This document shows positions 26,673 to 35,883 of a stretch of DNA of 64,000 nt, one piece after another (positions within the stretch are counted from its first letter, which is position 1; every line of letters starts with the position of its first letter). Origin of the DNA: Nocardia vinacea (GTDB lineage Bacteria; Actinomycetota; Actinomycetes; Mycobacteriales; Mycobacteriaceae); assembly GCF_035920345.1 (NCBI RefSeq), contig NZ_CP109149.1, positions 2,542,001 to 2,606,000 on the forward strand, written 5' to 3'. The notes below the pieces were generated by a model. The model was not told where the DNA came from. It did not search any database and worked only from the letters and a program-made list of their open reading frames with translations. The translations under genes and the position numbers were made by a program.

Positions 26673-27935
26673 CTATCTCCCTTGCACGAATGGGCCGCCG
26701 TACGTCGGTGGCACGGAGTACGGCCCGGTCGGTGTCGGGTCCGCGCGCTGCTGCGGATCCACGCCGGGTGGGATGGTGGCCGTGTTGTCGCCGGGCGGCC
26801 GGGGCGCGTTCGCCGCGCCACGTGGCATCAGCGACGGATCGGTATTCGTACACCGGGCGTGCAGGTAGGGTTCCGGGGAATCCGGAATGGTGCCTGGTAG
26901 GCGCGGCAGGTCGTAGTCGCACGCATACTTCGGGTAGACACTCGCAACGGCCCACACCCCGCCGTCGTGCAGGGCCGAGATGATGGCATCGAGCGTCGAG
27001 CCGGTGCGCTGCTGTGGGAAGAAGAATTCTTGCAGCGCCGGCACGTGTACGTAGGCCATCTGTGAGGTGGTGGCCAGGTTGCCCAGCAGCTGCACCATGG
27101 TCGGCGAGTTGTCGGCGATGATCTTGTCCACCGCGGTAAGCGCGGCCGGTGTGTTGTCGACCAGGGTCTGGTAACCGCCGGTCATCGATCCGACCCCGGC
27201 CATCGTCTGTGCCAGGTCGGCGGCGGTCGCCTCCAGCCCCGGAGCGGCGTCGCGCAGCGTGAAGAGCACTGACTTACTGTTGTGCAGCAGCGAAACCGTC
27301 TGCGGCAGAACCGAATCCAAGGTAGAGAGTAGGAACATACCGCCGTCGACGATGGCGGCCAGTTTCTCGGGTGCTGCCGAACTCGCGCCGAGTTCGCGCA
27401 CTATCGCCTCGATCTGGGCCGGATCCAGCTGCGCCAGCGTTCCGCTCATGCTGGCGAGCATGGTGGCCAACGTGACCGGTGTGGACGTCCGCTCTTTGGC
27501 GACGACGTCGCCGTCGGCCAGATACGGCCCGTTCTCGGATGCGGGCAGGAAGTCCAGATATTGTTCGCCAGCCGCCGACAACGAGGCAACCCGAACCTCG
27601 CCGGTACGTGGGATCCGCACACCGGAGCGGAGGTCGGCAACGGCGACGACCTTCTCGCCGTCAACGCCCACCGACCGCACGCGGCCAACCCGGACGCCGC
27701 GCAGCGTGACGTCCTGACCGGGCAGCAGGCCGCCGGATTGGGCCAGTTCGACCCGTACCTGGTATTGCGACCGGAACGGATCGAGTTGCAGGGAGCCCAA
27801 CAGCAGGTACCCGAGCCCGAGGACCAGAACGAGCAGTAGGCCGATGCACGAGGTCAGCAGGCGGTGGCGCGACATTTGCCGCACCGTGTACACCAGCGCC
27901 CGCGCGGGTGGTTCCAAAATTACGGCTGTTTTCAT
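26673..27935 (-). CDS. mceF: MCE family protein, MceF position
   Basis: 420 aa with an N-terminal membrane helix (LLTSCIGLLLVLVLGLGYLLL), an MlaD/MCE domain (residues about 45-140, GQDVTLRGVRVGRVRSVGVDG), a helical domain and a Pro-rich C-terminus. Substrate-binding subunit of the Mce hydrophobic-compound importer. The ATG at 27935 overlaps the mceE stop by 4 bp. No lipobox. Confidence 0.93.
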   Translation of the reverse strand: MKTAVILEPPARALVYTVRQMSRHRLLTSCIGLLLVLVLGLGYLLLGSLQLDPFRSQYQVRVELAQSGGLLPGQDVTLRGVRVGRVRSVGVDGEKVVAVADLRSGVRIPRTGEVRVASLSAAGEQYLDFLPASENGPYLADGDVVAKERTSTPVTLATMLASMSGTLAQLDPAQIEAIVRELGASSAAPEKLAAIVDGGMFLLSTLDSVLPQTVSLLHNSKSVLFTLRDAAPGLEATAADLAQTMAGVGSMTGGYQTLVDNTPAALTAVDKIIADNSPTMVQLLGNLATTSQMAYVHVPALQEFFFPQQRTGSTLDAIISALHDGGVWAVASVYPKYACDYDLPRLPGTIPDSPEPYLHARCTNTDPSLMPRGAANAPRPPGDNTATIPPGVDPQQRADPTPTGPYSVPPTYGGPFVQGR

Positions 27936-29053
27936 CGGCCTGGCTCGACTTTTTCTCGCAAGCGGTTGAGGGTGTATTCCAGCGACCCGATGAAGTTCAC
28001 CCAATCGGACGCGTCCGGCATTCTGGCGCCGGAATCGGCCGGAGTATTCGGATCCGGCAACGCGCCGATCGCGAGCCGGGCGACATCGACATTCACGTGC
28101 GCCGACGACGCACTCGTCACTTTCATGATCAGCGGGATAAGCCCGATGAGTGCGTCGAGGTTTGCGTCGGGATTGTTTGCTGCGGTGTTCATGCCGTCGG
28201 CCAGCAGATTGACCGATTCCAGCAAGCTGCGGTCGTTCGTGCCGTTCACCGAGGGGTACCGGGCAATCTGCTGGGTGATCCGGTTCACCTGCCCGACCAG
28301 ATCGATGATGCCGCGGGTGTTATCGCCGATGACCTGCAGAGCCGGTCCGGCCGCGGCGAGAACGTCGCTGACGTCGGCGCGCTGCGTCGCGATCGTCGCG
28401 CTCAGATCGCCGGTCGCCGCCAGGATTTCGCGGATCCGGTCGGACCGTGCCGAGAGGTTCTTCACCAATTCCCTGGTCTGCTCGATCATCTCGGCCAGGC
28501 GGTCACCGCGACCGCCGACGGCAGCGCCGAGGCTGTTGGCCAAGCTGGTGAAGTTCTCGATGGCACCACCGTTGACGAACAAGGCCGCTCTGGTGAGCAC
28601 TTCCTCGATGGTCGCCGCAGCCGACGTCGACTTCAGCGGAATTCGCGCGCCGTCGCCCAGATCGGGAGCCGCAGGATCCGGCTCGGCGGGCGGGGTAAGT
28701 GCGACGAACACGTCACCCATCGGTGTGGCCGAACGCAATTCGGCGGTGGTCCCCGCGGGCAACCGCACGTCGGATTTGATCCGCATCACGACCACGGCCG
28801 TGTAGTTCGCGGCCTGCATCGACTGGACCTCACCGATATCGGCGCCGTTGAGCCGGACCTTCGCTTTGGCGGGCAGGTTGAGCGCGTTGGCGAAGGTGGC
28901 CGTCAAGGAATAGCTGTCGCCGCCGATGCCCGGCGCCGGTAATGGGAGCTTGTCCAGGGTCACCGAACACGCGGTGGCCGAGCAGGCAGCGGCCGACACC
29001 GCCACCACCGCGGTCATGCGGAGAAGGCGTTGTCGCGAACCGAATTTCGTCAT
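27932..29053 (-). CDS. mceE: MCE family lipoprotein, MceE position
   Basis: 373 aa lipoprotein: the signal peptide ends at lipobox SATAC (Cys at about residue 29), as expected for MceE/LprK-type subunits. The MCE domain (KAKVRLNGADIGEVQSMQAANYTAVV) and long helical region follow. Membrane-anchored part of the transporter. The start at 29053 leaves a 16-bp gap after mceD. Confidence 0.93.
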   Translation of the reverse strand: MTKFGSRQRLLRMTAVVAVSAAACSATACSVTLDKLPLPAPGIGGDSYSLTATFANALNLPAKAKVRLNGADIGEVQSMQAANYTAVVVMRIKSDVRLPAGTTAELRSATPMGDVFVALTPPAEPDPAAPDLGDGARIPLKSTSAAATIEEVLTRAALFVNGGAIENFTSLANSLGAAVGGRGDRLAEMIEQTRELVKNLSARSDRIREILAATGDLSATIATQRADVSDVLAAAGPALQVIGDNTRGIIDLVGQVNRITQQIARYPSVNGTNDRSLLESVNLLADGMNTAANNPDANLDALIGLIPLIMKVTSASSAHVNVDVARLAIGALPDPNTPADSGARMPDASDWVNFIGSLEYTLNRLREKVEPGR

Positions 29054-29069
29054 AATCGAGTCATCCCTG

Positions 29070-30185
29070 CTATTTCGGCGGTGCGCCGGCCATGACCGCG
29101 AGCATCTGGCCGATACCGAAGTCGGGACCCATATCACGCGCGGTTCCGGTCGCACAGCCGAGCTCCTTCAGCCCCAACAGGTTGCAAACCGTCTTCAGCA
29201 TCTGGCCGTCGAGGAAGAACCTGTTCAAATCGACCGTGGCGCGCAGCGCGCCGATATTCTGGTCGATAGCGTTATATGCGTTGTCGGTCACCAGCGGAAA
29301 GACGTCGAGAAATTCCGCCAGATTGTCGTTGTAGTCGGCCATGGATTTGGTGATCGTGTTCGAATTCGAAGCCAGCGCCCGCAGATTGCCTTGATTACGC
29401 TGCAGCACATCGGTCATCGCGATGATGATCTGATTCAGTTTGGCCCCGGTGTCCCCGGCTCCCAGGTGCTGGTCGGCGAGAATATCGCTGAGCGTCCGCA
29501 CACCGGAACCGAATTCGCGCAATGCCTGATCATTGCGGGCCGCGGCCGCGGTCAAGGCATCGAGATTCTGTACGACCGAGGTAACCGCGGCACGGGTCGC
29601 GGCCCCGTTGTCCGGGCCGAGCTGCATTGCGCGCGACAGTTCGCTCATCGCATCGCGCAGATTGTTCCCGTTGTCGGCCACGATCTGCGAGCCGACGTCG
29701 AGCAGACCACCGACCGGTCCCTGGCCTTTGCCGTCCCCACCCAGCGAGGTGGACAGTTTGTCGGCCATCGCGAGCAGGCTGTCGAATTCCACCGGGGTCC
29801 TGGTTCGATCGGTGGTCAGGACAGTGTGGTCGGCCAGCGCCGGACCGTCGCGATATACCGGAGTGAGTTCTATGTGCCGGTCGGTCAGCACGGAGTCCGA
29901 CACGACAACCGCCTGGGCATCGGCCGGAATCTTGACCCATTTGTCGATATCCATGGTGACGTCGACGTGCGTCGCCCGCGCCTGGATGTCGACGACTTTG
30001 CCGACCCGCATACCGAGCACCGAGACGGCGTTGCCGGTGTACAAGCCATTCGCATTCGCGAACTGCGCGGTAACCGTGATGGAGGTATCGGTCAGCCCGC
30101 CGAGCGGGCCGCTGGAACATCCGGCGACCACGGCGCCGATGAGGGCGACGGTCGCCAGCTTCACTCCTCGGATCACGCTATTCAT
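29070..30185 (-). CDS. mceD: MCE family lipoprotein, MceD position
   Basis: 371 aa. The N-terminus is a lipoprotein signal ending VVAGC (Cys at about residue 23), less usual for MceD than for MceE, so two lipoprotein subunits are present. The MCE domain reads GNAVSVLGMRVGKVVDIQARATHVDVTMDIDK. The ATG at 30185 overlaps the mceC stop by 4 bp. Confidence 0.92.
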   Translation of the reverse strand: MNSVIRGVKLATVALIGAVVAGCSSGPLGGLTDTSITVTAQFANANGLYTGNAVSVLGMRVGKVVDIQARATHVDVTMDIDKWVKIPADAQAVVVSDSVLTDRHIELTPVYRDGPALADHTVLTTDRTRTPVEFDSLLAMADKLSTSLGGDGKGQGPVGGLLDVGSQIVADNGNNLRDAMSELSRAMQLGPDNGAATRAAVTSVVQNLDALTAAAARNDQALREFGSGVRTLSDILADQHLGAGDTGAKLNQIIIAMTDVLQRNQGNLRALASNSNTITKSMADYNDNLAEFLDVFPLVTDNAYNAIDQNIGALRATVDLNRFFLDGQMLKTVCNLLGLKELGCATGTARDMGPDFGIGQMLAVMAGAPPK

Positions 30186-31234
30186 TTGCAGTCCTGGAAG
30201 TACGGTTGCTGGTTCACTTGTTTCGCGTATCCGCTCAGTGCGCACATGAAGGAATCGATGAAGGCGCCGTCGGGCGCATTGGCCGCCAGTTCCTGGCCGG
30301 ACCCCGATGCGTTCGCGAACAACCGCCACGGCACCGGCAGGATCTGCAGGATGTTGCGCAACAGGTCGTCGTGCCCGGCGATCATTGCCGTCATCTGCGT
30401 CAGATCGGTGATCAGTTGCTGGATTTCCGGCCCGTCGTCCACCGCGATGGGCTTCAGCTGTTGGACCAGAGTGGTAGCGGCGTTCAGCAGTGCTTCGATG
30501 GCCTGCCGCCGAGAAATAATCTGCTCCAATACATTTCGGCCCTGACCGACCATGGCCGCCAGGTCCGCCTGCTGCTCGTGCAGCACGTCGAGCACCTGAG
30601 CGGTGCCATTGAGCAGCGAACCGATCTGGGTGCGCCGATCGGCGATCACCGAGGACAGCGACCTGATGTTGCCGAGGATTTCGGGCATCAACGCAGGTGT
30701 ACCGCGCAGTTGCTCGGACAAGGTATTCATCGTCTGCGCGACCCGATCGGCATCGATGCTGCTGAAGGTCGTAGTGGCATTCTGCAGAGCGGTTTGCAGG
30801 TCGTAGGGCACCTCGGTGCGAGACAGCGCGATCGAATTGCCGCGCAGATGCCCCGACCCGGCGGGACGGAGTTCCACATAGCGCGACCCGAGCAGCGTCG
30901 TCAGTTTGATGGCGGCCCCGGTATCGGATCCCAGTGGTAGGCCGCGGCGCAGCTTCATGGTCACCACCACGTGGTCCCCGGCCAGCCGCGTCCCGGTCAC
31001 GGTGCCGACCTGGATACCGGCGAGGGTCACCGCATCGCCGGAGCCGACACCTGCGGCCTGCGCGAAGTCGGCCCGGTAGGTCTGCTCACCGAGGTGCAGT
31101 GAATTCACGAATACCGTCACCCCGACGACCACCGCGACCACGGTGACCGCGACCAGGCCGATTCCCAGTCTGCTGCGGTCCTCGAGCGGGCGGTGGCGCA
31201 TCCGCTGCCATACTGTTTTCAGTCGTCGTATCAT
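30182..31234 (-). CDS. mceC: MCE family protein, MceC position
   Basis: 350 aa. The N-terminal helix is LGIGLVAVTVVAVVVGVTVFV. The MCE domain reads GDAVTLAGIQVGTVTGTRLAGDHVVVTMKLRRG, followed by coiled helices. GTGAGG lies 6 nt before the ATG at 31234, 7 bp after the mceB stop. Transporter shuttle subunit. Confidence 0.92.
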   Translation of the reverse strand: MIRRLKTVWQRMRHRPLEDRSRLGIGLVAVTVVAVVVGVTVFVNSLHLGEQTYRADFAQAAGVGSGDAVTLAGIQVGTVTGTRLAGDHVVVTMKLRRGLPLGSDTGAAIKLTTLLGSRYVELRPAGSGHLRGNSIALSRTEVPYDLQTALQNATTTFSSIDADRVAQTMNTLSEQLRGTPALMPEILGNIRSLSSVIADRRTQIGSLLNGTAQVLDVLHEQQADLAAMVGQGRNVLEQIISRRQAIEALLNAATTLVQQLKPIAVDDGPEIQQLITDLTQMTAMIAGHDDLLRNILQILPVPWRLFANASGSGQELAANAPDGAFIDSFMCALSGYAKQVNQQPYFQDCK

Positions 31235-31241
31235 CGCTGCC

Positions 31242-32279
31242 TCACCTGCAGATCGCCGAGTTCTCGACTTTGCCGCCGGGGTTGCTCGCCCCGAGAATCG
31301 CCCCGAGCAGCGGATCGAATCCGGGCAGCATGCTCGCCTGTACATCGCAGGGGTAGGCGTCCACATAGGCGCCGTTGTCGGTAACGCGGGCCATTCCCTT
31401 CAGCAGGAACGGCAAATTGAAACCCAGCTCGGCGAACTTCTGCTTGTTGTCCATGAAGTGCTGGGCGAATCCCGGTTGCCGATCGACGAACGCATTGATC
31501 GAGGGACTGGCACCGCGCACTACTTCCGCGGCGCGGCCCAGCACCCCGGAGATCGAATCGACCTGCTCGAACAGCACATCACGCTGCTGGTCCAGCGCAT
31601 CGAAGATCCTGCGCGTCTGCTGCAGCACCGTCTTCAGGTTGCCGCTCTGCTTGGACATATCACCCAGTACCGCACCGAGATTGTCGATCACCTGACCCAG
31701 CACCTGGTCCGGCCCCGCGAATGCCTGTGCGAGCGAGGCGGTTTCGGCGATCAAGGTGGTGATCGCACCATCGTCTCCCTGCAGTGCCCGCACCACCGCC
31801 GCACTGATGTTGTCGACCTGTTGCGGATCGAGCACGCTGAACAGTGGCTCGAATCCGTTGAGCAGCTTCGAAATATCGAACGACGGCTCGGTGTGCTCGA
31901 CCGGGATCTGCCCGCCTGTCGGTAACACCTTCGGATCACCGAATTCCCGCAGCGACAGTCCGATATAGCGCTGCCCGATGAGATTCTGATAAGTGACCGA
32001 CGCTGCCGTGTTGCCGTACAACACCTGGCCGCGCTGGACCTCGAAGGTCACCTTCGCGCGGGTGCCCTCGAGTTCGACGGCTTTTACTCGGCCGACTCGC
32101 ACCCCGGCCATGCGCACGTCGTCGCGCGCATGCAGTCCCGATACGTCGGTGAAGATCGCGGAGTACGTGTCGGTCTGCCCGCTGACGTCACGTGACAGCG
32201 TCACATACATCATCCAGGTCAGCCCGACCGAGACCACCAGGAACAAGATCAGGCCGAGCAACGGTTTGCGGTAGCTCAT
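31242..32279 (-). CDS. mceB: MCE family protein, MceB position
   Basis: 345 aa with an N-terminal helix (LLGLILFLVVSVGLTWMMYVTL) and an MCE domain (RDDVRMAGVRVGRVKAVELEGTRAKVTFEVQRG). Part of the Mce tube-like substrate channel. Its ATG overlaps the mceA stop by 4 bp. Confidence 0.93.
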   Translation of the reverse strand: MSYRKPLLGLILFLVVSVGLTWMMYVTLSRDVSGQTDTYSAIFTDVSGLHARDDVRMAGVRVGRVKAVELEGTRAKVTFEVQRGQVLYGNTAASVTYQNLIGQRYIGLSLREFGDPKVLPTGGQIPVEHTEPSFDISKLLNGFEPLFSVLDPQQVDNISAAVVRALQGDDGAITTLIAETASLAQAFAGPDQVLGQVIDNLGAVLGDMSKQSGNLKTVLQQTRRIFDALDQQRDVLFEQVDSISGVLGRAAEVVRGASPSINAFVDRQPGFAQHFMDNKQKFAELGFNLPFLLKGMARVTDNGAYVDAYPCDVQASMLPGFDPLLGAILGASNPGGKVENSAICR

Positions 32280-33586
32280 CGCGGCTCTCCTGTCGGGGCA
32301 TCCGGTGCCGGGGTGAGCTTCACGTCGTTGCCCCTGAGTAAGGGGCCGAACAGGATGTCGGCCGCGGTATTGGGCCCGCCGCCGAGAATCGATGCGATCT
32401 GCTGCTGCTCTTGACTGCTACCGATCGGACCCACATTTCCCCCGATCGGAGACGAATAATTCGCCGGTGCTGCAGCCGCATTCGGGCCGATGATGGTGGG
32501 CCCCCCGACCGGGGCCGTGCGGCAACTCGGCCCCTCGAGATCGCCGTAGCGCGGGCAATCGGCGCGTGTGTACTGCCGATGCGGCGTCAGCTCGACGATG
32601 ACCTTGGCAGTGACGTTCTGATCCGCGGTGTCCCACAGCCCGAGGAACGTCCGGGCCAGCCGGGTCTGCGAAGTGGTCATCTGGACGAAATTACGACTCC
32701 CCACGGCGATAGTGCCGACCACCGGGGACAGCTTCGCGGTCATATCGGTGATCGTCGCCGTGTTGTTCTCCAATGCCGTGCCGATCGTTTCGGAGGTGGA
32801 CAGACCGCCCGTCAGCAAGGTCGCCAGCTGGTCTCGGCGCTCTGCCACCGCACGCATCGGCCCCACCGCGTTGTGCACCGCGCTCATCAGGTCGGGCGCC
32901 GAGTTGCGAAGTCCAGCAAGAGCATCCGAAAGTGCACCGAGTGTCGAAGCGGTACCGTCGGGAGCCATCGCCGCATTGAACGCCTCCGCGATACGGGTCA
33001 GTTCGGCACCGGCCCGAATTGCCTCGGCGCCGCGGCCGCTGGTGGCGCGTTCGACGACGGCCAGGAGCCCGAGCGCCGGATCCGATTCCGAACGCCCTGC
33101 GGCGGCGACGATTCGGCTCAGCGCAGTCAAGGATGTCTGCAGCCGGACCGTATCCAGGCTCTGGTCCTCGGGAATGTGCGCGCCCGCGGCAAGCGGTGCA
33201 CCGCCGCCCTGGTAGACCAGCTGGACCGACGGCACCGCGAATACGTTGCTCGGCACCACACGTGCGGTCACCGTCGCCGGAATCCCCCGCACATATTCGG
33301 GTTTCAGATCGATCTGCACGTAATTCGGGCCGCCCTCGCTGGACGGCGTCACACTGTCGACCTGACCGACCAGAATGCCCTGATATTTCACATCCGATTT
33401 CACCGGCAGGCCGTCACCCACATTGACCAACACCGCTGTGACGCGAACGGTCTGCCGGAATACGCCTTGCGATCTGGCGATCATCAGGACCGCGGCCGTG
33501 GTGACGACCAGGAGCAAGGCAATCCCGCGCAGAAGCAGCTGCCAGTCGGGCAGGACCTTGCCGTCGGATTCGAACGCAATCGACAT
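32276..33586 (-). CDS. mceA: MCE family protein, MceA position
   Basis: 436 aa. The N-terminal helix is LLLRGIALLLVVTTAAVLMIA. The MCE domain reads KSDVKYQGILVGQVDSVTPSSEGGPNYVQIDLKP, then a long helical and Pro/Gly-rich C-terminus. First of six Mce genes, 3 bp after yrbEB. Catabolic gene neighbours suggest a sterol or terpenoid-like cargo. Confidence 0.94.
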   Translation of the reverse strand: MSIAFESDGKVLPDWQLLLRGIALLLVVTTAAVLMIARSQGVFRQTVRVTAVLVNVGDGLPVKSDVKYQGILVGQVDSVTPSSEGGPNYVQIDLKPEYVRGIPATVTARVVPSNVFAVPSVQLVYQGGGAPLAAGAHIPEDQSLDTVRLQTSLTALSRIVAAAGRSESDPALGLLAVVERATSGRGAEAIRAGAELTRIAEAFNAAMAPDGTASTLGALSDALAGLRNSAPDLMSAVHNAVGPMRAVAERRDQLATLLTGGLSTSETIGTALENNTATITDMTAKLSPVVGTIAVGSRNFVQMTTSQTRLARTFLGLWDTADQNVTAKVIVELTPHRQYTRADCPRYGDLEGPSCRTAPVGGPTIIGPNAAAAPANYSSPIGGNVGPIGSSQEQQQIASILGGGPNTAADILFGPLLRGNDVKLTPAPDAPTGEPR

Positions 33587-33589
33587 CTT

Positions 33590-34444
33590 TTACCCACTGA
33601 TTCTCGCGCCGGCGTCGAAGCCCCACAGCGTCATCGTCATCAGCAGATTCACGAAGATCATCGCGGTGATGCTCGCGCGCATCGCACGCCCGGCCGCCAC
33701 GCCGACCCCTTGCGGGCCGCCCGAGGCGTAGAAACCGAAATAGCACTGGATCGTCGTGGTAATGATGACGAAGACGACAGCCTTCGACAGCGAATAGATA
33801 ATGTCGGTGCCGCTGAGCACCAGGCGGAAATAGTGTTCGTAGGTACCCGGTGACTGGCCGCCGGACAGACCGACAACGATTTCGACGGCCAGGTAGCTGG
33901 ACGCGAGGCAGGCCAGGTACAGCGGAATCATCGCCACTATCGAGGCCAGCATCCTCGTCGTGACCAGATACGGTATCGGGCGGATCGCTATCGAATCGAG
34001 AGCGTCGACCTCCTCCGCGATGCGCATGGATCCCAGCTGCGCGGTGAAGCGGCAGCCCGCCTGCGCGGCGAAGGCGATCGAGGACATGATGGGCGCCAGT
34101 TCGCGGGTTACCGCCGTCGAGGCGATCATCCCGGTAGCCGGTGCCATGCCCAGCAGTTTCAGTGCGCTGAAGCCCTCGATGGCGACGATCGCCCCCGCTG
34201 CGGCACCGAGCACGAGAACGACCTGCCCGGTTCCGCCGCCCACGACGATGGAGCCGTTTCCCCACGTCACATTCGACAGAATGCGCAGGAACTCCGTGCG
34301 ATAGTGCCGCAGCACCACCGGAATACCGCCCAGCACACGGCCGAAGAAGGTGACCATGTACCCCAGCCGCATGACCGGAACCGCCATCGTGGTCCCGGCT
34401 ACTACGACCGGCCGGATTCCTGGCGGATAGTAACGCGACGCCAT
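33590..34444 (-). CDS. yrbEB: YrbE/MlaE-type ABC permease, second subunit
   Basis: 284 aa with about six helices. The MlaE-family block AVTRELAPIMSSIAFAAQAGCRFTAQLGSMRIAEEVDALDSI is conserved. Works with YrbEA and an ATPase (MceG) encoded elsewhere. The start overlaps the yrbEA stop by 1 bp (TGATG). Confidence 0.94.
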   Translation of the reverse strand: MASRYYPPGIRPVVVAGTTMAVPVMRLGYMVTFFGRVLGGIPVVLRHYRTEFLRILSNVTWGNGSIVVGGGTGQVVLVLGAAAGAIVAIEGFSALKLLGMAPATGMIASTAVTRELAPIMSSIAFAAQAGCRFTAQLGSMRIAEEVDALDSIAIRPIPYLVTTRMLASIVAMIPLYLACLASSYLAVEIVVGLSGGQSPGTYEHYFRLVLSGTDIIYSLSKAVVFVIITTTIQCYFGFYASGGPQGVGVAAGRAMRASITAMIFVNLLMTMTLWGFDAGARISG

Positions 34445-35319
34445 CAGAGCGTCGTCCTCGGAAACAGGATGGTGTACAACTCGGTGAATCCCGCATTCAC
34501 CAGCATGAGCATGATGATGGAGGCGACGACGGCGGCGTTGACGGAGTTCGCGACGCCTCCTGGACCACCCTTGGTGCTCAGGCCTTTTTCACAGGCGACA
34601 ACGGTGACGATGACGGCGAACACCACGGCCTTCGCCATCGCCAGATAGAGGTCGCCGATCCTGGCGAAAGAGGAGAACGTAGCCAGATAGCTTCCCGAGG
34701 TGCCGCCCTGGACATAGACGTTGAATAGGTATCCGGCCAGAAATCCGACGAAGGAGCTCAGAACCGTCAGCCCGAGCGCAACCACGATGCCTGCGGCCAA
34801 GCGGGGCACCACCAGCATCCGCAGTGGCGAGACGCCCATGACCTCCATCGCGTCGATCTCTTCGCGGATCGTGCGCGCTCCGAGGTCCGCGCAGATGGCG
34901 GATCCGACGGCCGCGGCCAACAGAATGGCCGTAACCATCGGCGCCGCCTGCCGGATCACCGCCAGGCCCCCCGCGGCACCAGCCAGCGAACTCGCCCCGA
35001 CCTGACCGGCCAGCAGCCCGAACAGGATCGACATCGTCGCGCTGATCGGGATCGCCACGGCAATGGTCGGCACGTAGGAGGTCTTGGCCATGAACACCGC
35101 CTGGAGCACGAATTCACGGAACGGGAACTTGCCCGTGACGATGTCGACGAACAGGTACTGGATCGCCCGCACGGCCAGGACGACCTGCCCGCCGACGGTC
35201 TCCAGGGACGCACCGGGATGACGGCGCAGATATCCGCGTGCCCACAGCTCGATCTCACGGATCGCCGACCGCTCGGCGATCCCCCCCGAAGTCACCGGCA
35301 TCTTTGCCCGTGCCATCAT
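34444..35319 (-). CDS. yrbEA: YrbE/MlaE-type ABC permease, first subunit
   Basis: 291 aa MlaE-family permease. The hallmark block is AAAVGSAICADLGARTIREEIDAMEVMGVSPL. Starts at 35319 or 35316 follow AGAGG. The gene begins only 8 bp after a SnoaL-like gene, so the mce operon is led by that gene. Confidence 0.94.
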   Translation of the reverse strand: MMARAKMPVTSGGIAERSAIREIELWARGYLRRHPGASLETVGGQVVLAVRAIQYLFVDIVTGKFPFREFVLQAVFMAKTSYVPTIAVAIPISATMSILFGLLAGQVGASSLAGAAGGLAVIRQAAPMVTAILLAAAVGSAICADLGARTIREEIDAMEVMGVSPLRMLVVPRLAAGIVVALGLTVLSSFVGFLAGYLFNVYVQGGTSGSYLATFSSFARIGDLYLAMAKAVVFAVIVTVVACEKGLSTKGGPGGVANSVNAAVVASIIMLMLVNAGFTELYTILFPRTTL

Positions 35320-35327
35320 GAATGCCT

Positions 35328-35762
35328 CTATCTCTCAGTGGTGCCGGACTCTTCGGTGATCAGCCGGGTCAAGGTGAGCGAGGCGAGTTTCCAGTCATCG
35401 TGGCGTCGTACCCAGCGTTCGTGGTAGTGCCCGTATCCGGTCAGTGCCGTCCCGTTGTTCCATACGACGCGGTCCTGCATGGCCCAGACGACGCGGGCCT
35501 CGTCGCCGTCGGCGTCGATCAGCGGCGTGTGGACCTGGTGGGCGGTGCGGGCACCGGTAAGCGCGGTGCGGATCATCGCGACGGCGTTGTCTCGCCCGGT
35601 AATGACGGGGACGCCGGTGTTGCTGTGGCTGACGTCCAGTTCGACGTCCGGGGTCATCAAGTCGGTGAGGGCTGCCCAGTCCTGGGTGTCGACGGCCAGG
35701 CAATAACGCGCTTTTGCCTGCGTCAGTTCGTGGATCGTGATGAGAATGTCCGGTGTAGCCAT
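35328..35762 (-). CDS. SnoaL/NTF2-like protein leading the mce operon
   Basis: 144 aa single NTF2-like domain (TQAKARYCLAVDTQDWAALTDLMTPDVELDVS, then VVWAMQDRVVWNNG, then YGHYHERWVRRHDDWKLASLTLTRL). Family members include polyketide cyclases, steroid isomerases and small hydrolases, and the pocket residues cannot be assigned here. The ATG at 35762 has GAGGGAAA upstream. Its promoter overlaps the IclR-type palindromes. Confidence 0.88.
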   Translation of the reverse strand: MATPDILITIHELTQAKARYCLAVDTQDWAALTDLMTPDVELDVSHSNTGVPVITGRDNAVAMIRTALTGARTAHQVHTPLIDADGDEARVVWAMQDRVVWNNGTALTGYGHYHERWVRRHDDWKLASLTLTRLITEESGTTER

Positions 35763-35810
35763 GGATCGTGTTTTCCCTCGGTTTGCTTCGCGAGTCACCC
35801 TCAGGTACTG

Positions 35811-35850
35811 TTATCGAATATTCGATAATCTCTATCAGATATTCGATGGT
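35811..35850. promoter_or_regulatory. IclR-type operator pair between snoaL-mce operon and iclR
   Basis: TTATCGAATATTCGATAA at 35811-35828 is a perfect 18-bp palindrome. A degenerate second site, TATCAGATATTCGATGGTT, follows directly. Both lie in the 121-bp gap between divergent genes, and a nearly identical pair occurs at 37811. Confidence 0.75.
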
Positions 35851-35883
35851 TAGACCGTAGGGCAGAGCGGGAAGGGAGTCAAG

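Noticed and set aside
28926..30545. 539-codon plus-strand frame across mceD/mceC
   Set aside because: Antisense shadow of two clear MCE genes; His/Arg/Gln-rich with no motifs.
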